A DNA stretch of 64,000 nucleotides from Drechslerella dactyloides. Taxonomy: Eukaryota > Ascomycota > Orbiliomycetes > Orbiliales > Orbiliaceae. The position numbers were made by a program, and so were the translations under genes. Under the pieces are notes generated by a model. It was not told the origin of the DNA. It did not search any database and was given only the letters and a program-made list of their open reading frames with translations. The stretch spans positions 3,410,001-3,474,000 of the forward strand of contig JAGTWJ010000001.1 in NCBI GenBank assembly GCA_020064725.1. The letters are read 5' to 3'. The first letter of the stretch is position 1. The number at the start of each line of letters is the position of its first letter. Of the stretch, positions 1 to 10,320 are shown piece after piece.

Positions 1-3000
1 TTCATGATAGGTATCGGCGGGGGTGTCCCCCAACGGGTCAGGCTTGGCGATGTAGTGGTCAGCACCCCGGTCGGGCCGTACCCTGGCGTCGTTCAGTGGG
101 ACATGGGCAAAGCGACAGCCGGCGATGACGGTTTCGAGCTAACCGGTGCACTTGACAACCCACCTCATTCTGTTTTGGCCGCTTTGGCGAAACTAGAAAG
201 CGGACACAACCTGGAGGGTTCCAAGATACCCGAATATCTGGAACAATTGAAAACCAAGTGGCCGGAAATGGCGTTGAAATATTCGAAGTCGGAGCTGCTA
301 GAAGATCTCCTATTCCGATCGGACTACAACCATATTGTTGAGGCTCCGACCGATATCTATGCGGTTGAAGAAGACGCAGGCGGAGACTGTCAATCTTGCG
401 ATAAAGCAAAGCTCGTGAGGACGAGAAAAGCTAGAAACATGAAGATTCACTACGGTCTGATCGCGTCTGGGAATCAAGTCATCAAAGATGCTGCTCTCCG
501 AGACAGAATCAATAGACGACTTGGCGGCCACGTCCTTTGCCTGGAAATGGAAGCTGCAGGGATTTTAAACATAATCCCCTGCATCGTCATCCGAGGCATC
601 TGCGATTATGCCGATTCGCACAAGAACGAAACTTGGCAGGAATACGCGGCGGCTTTGGCGGCGGCTTTTGCAAAAGAGCTCTTGGAATATCTGCAACCAA
701 GCGATAGGGAACGTCCGGCCAGAGATCCAGTCCTGGGTTAGTTATTTCCAGCATAAGTACAACATCTGAATTAAGGTTTCCTGTTCGCTTAGAATCAACT
801 TTATTGTCTGCATCGCCTCGTACAAATCAAAACAAGAAATGCCGAGAAGGCAAACTTCCCATATTCGGCCACAAGGACACGAGGGCGACCTCGTTGAGAA
901 TGGCAGCTTACATGACCTGAGCCAGCAACTCAAACCCCTCAAATTCATAAGGCTGGCCAAGTTCATCAGGAACGCCCAAAAAATCGATTCCCTGACCACA
1001 ATCTCGCGTACTCTAAAATTTTCAAATCCCAAAAGACGGTATCAATCAAGTCGGTATATAGAGCGTTTGGTTGACGCTCTTCGCCCCGATGGGAAGAGCT
1101 CGCCGAAGTAAGAGACCACTATCACAGCATTCTCTCACTTACAACTCTGCCGATGACCCAAAAATTAGACCGGTTCTTAGCTGGCTAGGATGTGAATACA
1201 ATGCCGAGCAAAGAGGATACTTCAACCGATCGATCCCGGGCACCGGCGAATGGTTCTTGAAATCTCAAGAATATATGGACTGGCGCTATAGGACCGAAGG
1301 GATGACGGCGGTGCTGTTTTGCTTTGGTAGCCCTGGCGTCGGCAAATCAACGCTTGCGTCTATGGTGATTAGGAGTTTGCAGGATGAATATAGAGAGGAG
1401 AGAAACGTCGGCGTTGCATACGTTTACTTCGACTATACTCGCCAACGCGAGCAGACCCCGGAACATTTGGTCGGAAGCCTGCTCAGACAGTTAGTTCAGA
1501 AGTTGTGGGAGACCAATAGGTTGCTTCCAGATTCCGTAAAATCATTCTTTGAGAAATACACGCAATCTGGTCGATACCCATCACTGGCAGAGTTCTCACA
1601 AGTTCTACTATCAGTCATCGATGTTTACTCGGACGTTTTCGTTGTCGTTGATGCACTGGACGAATGCCTCGAAGACCACCTGGCTGACTTTATGTCTGTT
1701 CTCGGAATAATGCCGCTGAGACTATTGATAACATCGAGGGATTCGGAACGACAAGCATTTAATACTCTTCGTTGTATTAAATCTATGACTTGTATCACAA
1801 TATCTTCTCCCCCACACGACACGCAGACATACCTCAAAGCCCGATTACGAGGTGGGCACGATTCAATCAAAGGAATAATCAGGTCAAATCTTGTTAGAGG
1901 GTCAGGTGAATCGTATGTACAAACCTACGGGCAGTTATCGCTCGTCGATATCGTCTATCTAAATGTACGACCCAAGATCTCAGTATCGCTAACACGTCTC
2001 ACCGGGCACCGGCGCAAAGATTCCTTTGGGTAAAGTTGATTGTTGATATCTTAACATATCAAATATCGGAAAAGGCGATTCACCCAATTCTCGAAGCACT
2101 TTGCGCACTTTCTCATGACCTGGAACAGACGTACATGCTCTTCATGCTGGTAATTAGTGGTCGAGGGGACCACTTCTCACAGATAGTCCGCAAGTTTTTC
2201 GCTTGGGTGATATTCTCTAAAGGGCAACTGATTCAATCCGATCTTCAAAAAGCTCTCGAAATAGACAGGAATATTCTCCTGCTTAGCCAGCAGGAACCTC
2301 ATATTACCGATATTGGTACCATCATTTCATCTTATTCAAGTTTGCTCATAGCAAACGATGGTTACATACGATTCCACCATTCTGCTCACCAATTCTTCGA
2401 AAAGAACGCGGACGCTCTGTTTCCCGATGCTCGGGCCGATATTGCCAGAGAATGTATTAGTTATTTATCAAGGAGGACATTCGATTCTGGTTCATGTGCG
2501 GTCGATAGCCCCTCCGAAATCGAAAGGAGATCAGATGCACTATACGTATTTGCGGCGCGAAACTGGGGCTTCTACGCTCGACATTCCTCCGATGGGGAAG
2601 AACTGGTACTCGAATTTCTTCGCAACCGAATGACAGTCACAGCGTGTGTCCAGGCCATTCTAGCCCAGCTGAATTTCGAAGGAACGTATCGCGAGGACGC
2701 TGCGGATAGTGTGTCCGGGTTGCATCTTGCGACATACTTCGGTCTTCACAAGTCTATAAATATTCTGATTGAAGAGGGCGCTGAATTAGACCAGAGGGAC
2801 TGCCACGGCTCTACGCCGCTTTCTTGGGCCGCAAAGTTTGGAGATGAAGCTGCAGTCAAGCTACTGATCAGCTCAGGTGCCACCCTAGACACGCAGAATC
2901 AGGATGGTTTAACACCGCTGTGCTTGGCTGCGGCCTCTGGATACAAAACAGTTGTGATGCTGTTGCTTGATGCCAATGCCGATCCACTGGGCGGAAGTAA

Positions 3001-6000
3001 AGACAAGAAACCACTTTTGTTGGCTGAAGAAAATAAACACGATGAAGTGGCAGCATTAATATCCGAGTATGCGCACGAAGTCGCTCGACGTGAGATGGAT
3101 GCCAGCGACACACTACCAGACATCTCTGAAGTATCTTCGATATGCTCAGAAGGTTCTATGACATCCGACCAGTCGTCAGCAGACCGCCGGGACGAACTTT
3201 CAAAGAAAGCCTGCTACATCGTGGGCGAGATCTTCTGCACCGATCCCCGCCTGCGCGAACTTTACCAAGAAGCTTTGAAGAAATTCAGCAAAAAGAAATT
3301 CGCCAAACTTCACGATAATATCCTGAAAGAATTTTTCAAGGCACTAAATGTGGAAGTCCGGAGGGCACTGCCCAAGGCCCCTGGCTTGCAGGTCATAAAA
3401 GTCCTTCAACGGTCGGTTGAGCGAGGTCTTGTGACTGACAGCATATACGATATTTGCAACCCGTCCGAAAATACGATGTGGAATAGCGGCGTATCTATGC
3501 TGAATGCGCACGCTTTGAATGATCATGATGAGTCCAACGTAAAATCCATGATTTTACAGGATCCAGTCTCGTTCAAATCCTTTGTGACACGCAGAGAATC
3601 ATTCGGACAATTTAAGGCGAGTATCCACGCCCTCGTCCGCCCTACCACAGCAATTCCTGCCGCTCTTCAGTTCAATCACGGAAACCTACTCCAAAGATTG
3701 CTATCAAAGCATCTCGATCAAGTCGCAGTAGGTGAGTATTTCTGGATAACGGAACTGGCAGAAGCGGGGTATTCCGCCGCTGAGATCGCCGAAATATTAA
3801 TACAAGGCACGACCGACACGCCTTGGATTTATTTTGAACCTCGCAGCCAGGATTCGCCCAAAGTCTTTCCAAGAGACGACTTCCACGCACCGGGCTGTGT
3901 GCATCATTGCTTTGATTGCCTCACCGACGTTGAACACGCTCACAGAGATCAAGATAGCCCAGGCGTGGACATGAATCTCGATGAAATCCAGGAGCTCTGC
4001 GGATTGGCTGGTATCACGCCATCATCTCGTGATCCCGATTCATGGAACGGCGTCGTTACATTTAGAGATGAAAATACAGTCGCCATGGTATCATACGGCT
4101 TTGAGAGCCTGAAGAGAAACAGGAATCATGAAATCCTTCGGAGAAATACTACTATATTATCACGCCTTTGCTCTGCCGCTGGTCGTATGCAGAGTTCTAG
4201 TCTATGCTGCGACGCGTTCACGGTCCTCACACGGCCTATTCAAGTTCTTGATGCTGAGGCGGCCCCAGTCAATCTGTGTCGCGTCGAGTTTCGTTTGATG
4301 ATGAGGCTGTTAGACACCCTGAAGGGTCTATCCGTCTCAGACCTTGCCACAAGATCGAGATCGGCGGATCTCCAGAAGTCTATCCTCGAAATTTTCGATG
4401 GGATTGAGCCTAATATATTCAACAATGAAAAAATGGAAAGCAGTATAGATGAGACTTTAAACGCCTTGTCCTTGACTGTACAATTCCTTTCAATTGGCTT
4501 TCTATCGTATAATCAAGGGCACGTTGGCCCAATCCAGCCGTTCTTCCTAGACACACCGCAGCGCAAAATCATTCTTACGGGCAGCAAGCAGCCCGGGAAT
4601 CGGTGTATTACGATTGGATTGACTAACCTCACATGCCTTGGGAACATGATCGGAGGTGCCGTGCTTGTCTTCAGATTGCAACAATCCTCCGTAGGTGGTT
4701 TGGATCTTTGCTTTGAGGATGAGGGGACTTTCGATGTATTTGCGACTGCTCAGGACGTACTCGACACTTGGGGGCCTGGCAGCTTCGTTGTTCAGACAAA
4801 CGAGGGGCTGCGCCCCGCTCCCTGCGCTATAAAGCTGCGTGGGGGTCTCATATACCCACTTGTCGGTGAAAATAATAACCTATTTCATTGGAGCGACATG
4901 GTAGATATTGACAGTCTTCGACTATCCCCATTTGATCCCCGCAGCAAAATACGCATCGGCTCACCCGTTGAAGTCAATTTGACATGCGCCCTAGACGAAA
5001 ATGAATGCTGGCAGAAATCGCTCTGCGCTTTCTCGAGTCTCGACGTACATCGACACTACTGGAAACACGTTGAAACCCAGATCGGAGGCCAAGCCGGAAA
5101 TTATATCTTATTACAGACTAATTGGACGAAACACAAAATTCCGGGTAAAACGTTCAAGCAAGAGATCCTCGAGCAAGAACCAAAGATGTTAGTACGCTAC
5201 CTGAACTGCCTATGCGGGCTTCAGGTCAGCTTTTGCACTGGCGTCGCTAGAAGAGTAACCTTGCGAGAACTGATAAGAGACGTGTTTCCGATATTCGCCG
5301 ATATACTTATCACGGAGAACGCTATAAGGGACGAGCTGGAGAACCAATACAATATTCTTGAAGCGTTTCGGACGGATACCGTTCAGGAATCCTTGAAACG
5401 ACTGCCGAAACAACTTTATGAGTTGATGCTGAGTATCATCTGGAGCATCGTATCATGCCTTAGATCCACTGGCATTGACCCAGAGGGAAAATTTCTGTCG
5501 GTCGCATGGCTCTACGCACAGGATGATGGTCCTATACAATGTCTCCGTATTCCCTGTAGCGATAAAAAGAATTCCTGGGTTCACGTCCTTGCCGATGCGG
5601 AAGACTGCGCGACGTTTGCCTATATCTCTACCGACTGCCTAGTCACCCCAGAAGTTCAATGTCGAGGTCCCTCTCCACTGTGGCACAAAACTACCCCTCT
5701 ACTTGAAACAGCTGTTCTTCAACATAACGAAAATCCAAGCCAGCCGTTAAGCCAGTTAGAAAATAGCCGAGTTTACTTTTTCAAAAAGATGGATACTCTG
5801 TTGAAGGTGAATGTCAACCGACGAACGCCAACCAGTATTGTCACTCTTTTTGTCGGGCAAAGTTCGATCCCTGCAAAATTCACTCGAAGGCTATATGTAA
5901 TGGAAAGGCATCGATGGATACGTATTCGAGAGCGGCAGAGATCGTCTGAGGATGGAGTGGAACAAGTTACTGTACTCGCGAAAGATGACAAAGGTCTGCC

Positions 6001-6097
6001 CTCATTGCTCAGGAGTCGTTCGTCGACATCCACAATCCAATCGCCGAACAACTCCGGTGTGCCTCCAGTCGATCCAGTTTCGAAAGACTCTTCATAG
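1..6097 (+). CDS. NLR-like protein: PNP/UDP-phosphorylase-like, NACHT, ankyrin repeats and long unassigned C-terminus (5' partial)
   Basis: The gene is cut by the left window edge; reading is open from base 1 (F-M-I-G-I-G-G-G). Bases 1-736 encode the second half of a fungal nucleoside-phosphorylase-like sensor domain, with the Gly-rich MIGIGGG loop, HYGLIASGNQ, CLEMEAAG and RGICDYADSHK. A NACHT NTPase follows at about 1097-1912: Walker A GSPGVGKST near 1330 and Walker B VFVVVDALDECL near 1635. An intron at 1913-2019 (GTATGT donor, GCTAAC branch, AAG acceptor) restores FLWVKL, the usual continuation of this NACHT class. Three to four ankyrin repeats lie at about 2719-3073. The remaining ~990 residues to the stop at 6095-6097 match no domain I know. 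The link between 737 and about 1097 needs one or two introns; a fit is 737-836 and 1039-1096, but this is weak. Family role: cytosolic NLR-type receptors in self/non-self recognition, with the phosphorylase-like part as probable effector or sensor. Function here is inferred. Confidence 0.85.
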
Positions 6098-6591
6098 TCG
6101 AGACCAAAGGTCCTTATCGGCCAACGGTGTACCTGAGACAACAAGTAGTTAACTAGGTGAGAGATCATACCAAATCAAGTCGGCTGGACGAGAAATTTAG
6201 CACATTGAAGCCTGTGTCCGGAGTCATCGCCGGTGCATCGGGTGTCCTTTACAGTTACAAATGCTTTTGTGCTACATATGTATGTATACTATGTATAATT
6301 ATATTAATAGAGCTTGAAACAACCTTCGCGTCCAAGCTTGTAAAGTATAGCAGCAATCGAATAGCAAACGCTACTAACTCCCTACAAATTTATACGCTCT
6401 CCGTCTTGCTTATGAGTTAGTTCCATTGTCCGAGTCGTTCTGTCGAAATGGCTTTTACGGTCCCGGCGATATTTTACACTGATACGCAGTTGTCGTGGTA
6501 AGCTTCCTCATAGACGTTACGGTTGTAGATTTAGGTCTCGTCGACGGGAACTAGCAAAAATGACCCCGGTTAGTAAATCAGCTAGAAGCCA
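6098..6591. other. Intergenic, NLR to small secreted gene
   Basis: This lies between the 3' ends of the plus-strand NLR-like gene and the minus-strand small secreted gene, so it should hold both 3' untranslated regions. I see no coding potential or repeat in it. Confidence 0.5.
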
Positions 6592-6999
6592 TTAATTATC
6601 TATCAAAGGAGCCATATTCGGCAGTGTTCTTAGACGTACCGGCCCAAATCCCCAAGGTAAAGATACGGTGACAACCTCAAGGTGACAACCACTGCAGGTT
6701 AGTGATTCAATGGTCTTCGTTGTCGTCGTCGTGATTTGGTATTTGAACACTGTAGCTATCGTGCCGAGCTGAATCATGGGAATAAGCTTCATGGTTGTAG
6801 TGTATGTCATGGTGCACGGTGTTGGTGCGGGTGTAGGCACTGGTATGGGTGCCTGCGCGGGCGCCGGCAAAGCTACTGTGAAAATTGCACTACATCATCC
6901 GTATAGAAGTTAGTAATCATGACCAAGCTCGAAGCGAGTTTGCGCAACTCAAGCTTACTTGAATAAAGCCAATATGACGGCCGAAAGAACCCGCCTCAT
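6592..6999 (-). CDS. Small secreted protein, two exons
   Basis: The first exon is only 40 nt and carries the start. Exon 1 is 6999-6960, encoding MRRVLSAVILALF; the intron is 6959-6876 (GTAAGC donor, perfect TACTAAC branch, CACAG acceptor); exon 2 is 6875-6592. Splicing gives 107 residues with an N-terminal hydrophobic signal peptide ending near ALPAPAQA. A Pro/Ala stretch follows, then a Thr-rich segment and a C-x-G-C-like motif (CSGCHLEVVTV). The Thr-rich plus CxGC arrangement resembles a class of fungal secreted surface proteins that usually continue with more Thr-rich sequence; this copy ends soon after, so it may be a short paralogue. No enzymatic motif is visible. The join is supported by frame continuity and the canonical branch site. 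Confidence 0.6.
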
Positions 7000-8843
7000 C
7001 GTAGGGAATGTAGATATTGAGATATATATGTTCGAGCGTCGTTACGAGTGTCCAAGTTTTGCCTATGAGCAAAGTTTCCGGATATTCTGCTGTTTACCCG
7101 GCTTTCTTCAGAGATTATTTGTCGTATGGCACTCTTTCGGGGTCCCGACAGAATTCTGGAAGGGATGAAATCAAGGGCACTATGGCAATGAATGCGATAC
7201 GGGGATTGAAGTCGACGCCCCTGCGTCGAGAAAGAGTGACAATCAGTCTCGATGCTTGATACTGCCCTACCAACTCGAAAAGAATGCAATGCGATAAGCG
7301 ATCGTCCTATCTGTCCAGGATTCTGGTTATATATATGCATCGAGGGGGCAGCCTTAAATTCGATAAGTCTATACCCGGAAACACGTCCCCCGATGCGAGC
7401 TATTGGTGTACGTTGCCGCTGAATAACATAATGTTAAGAGCTTGGGCCATTCTCCATTCTGTATAATATATCAAGCAATGCAGCAGCCGGACATGATGGG
7501 CTGGGTAGTAGCCCTAACATTATCGCTAAGAGAAGTTGCACTTCTGAGCTATAGACCAATGAGGCTTCCATAAACAGGAATGATTGCTCGAAACGTCAAC
7601 TTTTGCCACAACATGCTTACAGTAGCCGCAGCCTAAACCGACGAGCTGTAACTTGCGTTGCGCTAAGTTCTTTAGAAGGCAATAGCAGCCGCGTGCCACT
7701 TCCAGTTCCGATGATACTAACACGATGATACTATAGCAGCCGCATGTCAGAGGCTTGATTACTAGGTACATCAGCTCGAAAAATAGAAGTCTACCCAGAA
7801 TGGCAACTGTATGCAAGGACTACACTCATTTATATATAAAACTAAGCGGCTGTCACAGCTGCAACCTTGATATGACGAATGTGTCCCGTCAGCCTATCTT
7901 TCGTATGCGTGGCCAAGCGCCATGTTATCATGAGAGAGGTTTCTATCTGACTAGATGGACTAGGCTAAGAGTCGGATTGAAGGATCAGCTATCCTGATCG
8001 TGCAACGTTTCGTCGACGTGGCGACCATGTACCCTCGGGACAAGTCGCGTTGTGTGTTGAATTATTGCTTATGTTGACGGTTACACAACGGACATGCGCT
8101 AGCTAGCACACGCGGGTGCTACTAGAAGAATGGGTGCCGGGTGGCCAGGTCATTGATATATATATATATGACGGTACCGCTATTTCAAGGGACTCATTAC
8201 GTCTGACCTGTCATCTCCAAGTCAGTCTAGTAACAAGACGGGTGCTGGATCACCAAAAGAACTTAAGTACTTGCAGTACTTACGTTAAATGTCAAAGAGC
8301 CGACCAACTTTTACACCAATTCGATAAGCTTAAGCCGAGAGCAACACCATGACCACGTACAAGCCAATGAGCCCTGGTTTAGTCGAGTACGGCCATATGG
8401 TAAGAAATTTCGAAGAGGTAGGCCTGAGACTAGTGGGAAAGCATTCTGGAGGCTGAAAAGCACTGTTGAGATCAGCTGCAGTTCACTTTGATCTTCTTGC
8501 GGATCTCATCGCGCAGATATGCATATGGACATTGAACTCTGCTCTTTCTCGCCGATTTCTTTCTTGTTCGGCGAACGCGCGTACGCGGAGAGTCACAAGT
8601 TTGAGCTGAAGGTTGCTTTGTGCTGAGATCAGCTGTCTTTATAAGAGACAATACATCGGACAATACACTTGAAAATCCGCCCGAGACGCGTCAACGAAGA
8701 TAAACTCGCGCCACCATTACAATGCTAGGGACATAGTTATCTTGGGTTAATTATGGCAAGGAGAGAAAGAGATTTTACCCGTAGGTTCGGATTTGATTGT
8801 TCTCCAGCTCCGCGGTCCTGCCATGATTGGAAATTCTCACTTA

Positions 8844-8919
8844 TTCTCATAGACCAACCCGGCTCCCTCCGGCAGGCTCGGCTCCACCGGACCAAGATTG
8901 GTGTCTAGTTACGAGACAA
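8844..8919. mobile_element. Decayed MITE-like copy
   Basis: The left end reads TTCTCATAGACCAACC, which matches 12 of 16 bases of the inner left terminal repeat of the element at 9188. The right end reads GTTACGAGACAA; its reverse complement TTGTCTCGTAAC shares the first 11 bases of that repeat. I found no target-site duplication. It is interpreted as an older copy of the same family. Confidence 0.4.
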
Positions 8920-9187
8920 AGCCGACCCAAAACCCCTTCCTTCTTCCAGATATTAATTGCGTAGCCACTGTAAATACCATTTGTAAAGATCTGAGAACAG
9001 GGCAGTCGATAGCAAGGTATGGTTCTGAACCCGAAACTTTGCTTACCACATAAGTGTTTATTCGGGAATAGAAAACGTCAGTAACCGATCGCCAACTTCC
9101 AGCGCTCAGCGCGCTAGATCCATGGAGATGCCCGAGGGATTTAGGCAGCTGCGTAGGCTACGATAATAATCATAGAGACACTAGATC

Positions 9188-9267
9188 TTGTCTCGTAAAC
9201 CAGCCCAACCGCCTTTTGCCTGCGAAGCAGGCCGCCGGAGCGGAGGCGTGTCTGGCTTGCGAGACAA
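9188..9267. mobile_element. MITE-like element, 80 bp, with 9-bp target-site duplication
   Basis: The left terminal repeat TTGTCTCGTAAACCAG and the reverse complement of the right end, TTGTCTCGCAAGCCAG, agree at 14 of 16 positions. The element is flanked by the perfect direct repeat CACTAGATC at 9179-9187 and 9268-9276. The interior is GC-rich, can fold back and has no coding capacity. A 9-bp duplication is typical of Mutator-like DNA transposons, so this is probably a non-autonomous derivative; that class assignment is inference. Confidence 0.75.
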
Positions 9268-10163
9268 CACTAGATCATAGAAATTCGAAATTTTAAATTT
9301 TGAGGAAGAAGCTGCATCGACGCGCTGCCAATGTCACCCACCTCTTGTTATCTAAGTTTGCTTTAAACGAATCTTTTTGCTTCCGAAACGCGGCAAGAAT
9401 CCCCGGCTGACCTGATCTCGAGGACGAGAAAGGAGACCTTCCACTATGACCTACTAGTTCCGAAGACGGAGAACCCTGCATATGCGCATATACATATTGC
9501 CAGCCAATAAACTTTGATTCTGTCCATGCGGTTACTCGTGCCAGCTATATTTGAACGTGCGTTAACTACGAGGAAACAATACACGGCCGTTATATGTCAA
9601 AAGTCTGAGAGCTGATTGGAAGGGGAAGCAACCCGAACGCTAGCCCATGTATAACAGCACCCATGTGCAAGGATATTAAGAGCGGATTTTCGTTTCAAAT
9701 GAAGGCATTATGACCCGAAGCGAAGTCCCGACTCAGTGTCCACCCAGGAAAAACCGCAGGGCTGAACCAATACCAAACAGCGATTCGGATCTTAGCAAAG
9801 CTTGATACCGAAATGCTTATTCACGTCGCAATATCATTCCATTTGTGGATGGCTGGGGCCCGCTTTCAGGAAACATGCAGCTCAGCCGTTGACAACGCAC
9901 GTCGAGGTGCTTTGGCTGGGATGCATCAATATGGTAGAGTGAGACAGATCGGTATCGTCTCAAGGCCAGACTCGCTTGGAATAGGTGACTGGTTCTTTCA
10001 TCGAGTTCCCTGTCTACCGTACATTCTCTGCCTCAAGTGTACATTGGATATGGACAGCTTTATCGTCCCCCAACGTACGCATATTTCTCAATGCAAAGTC
10101 GACTACCTACGGCATCGCCATCCGTTCGTGCACCTGATCAGCTGATCTCACGGCTTCGAGATG

Positions 10164-10171
10164 TATATAAA
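10164..10171 (+). promoter_or_regulatory. TATA box of the 10321 gene
   Basis: TATATAAA lies 150 bases before the ATG at 10321, at a fitting distance for transcription to start about 30 bases further on with a leader of roughly 120 nt. No other regulatory site was identified. Confidence 0.45.
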
Positions 10172-10320
10172 TGAGGTGAAATCACCCAGCCAGTTGCTCC
10201 AGATATTCAATCTGTACGGAGTCGCTTGAGAGCAGCCCTACAGAGTTACAGAAAAATAAATAATCCATTTGCACGTTTTAACGTTTTTGAATCTTCCTAC
10301 CCTCGCAAGGGGATACATAA

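Larger units (their letters stand above)
7000..10320. other. Gene-free stretch with MITE-like elements
   Basis: No reading frame here shows a recognisable domain or a plausible intron chain. It holds an AT dinucleotide run at 8156-8169, a decayed element copy at 8844-8919, the better element at 9188-9267 and, near its right end, the promoter of the secreted-protein gene starting at 10321. Confidence 0.5.

Noticed and set aside
8472..8663. 63-codon minus-strand frame with a basic, Arg/Lys-rich composition
   Set aside because: It lacks an ATG start and any upstream exon I could connect; composition alone is not support.
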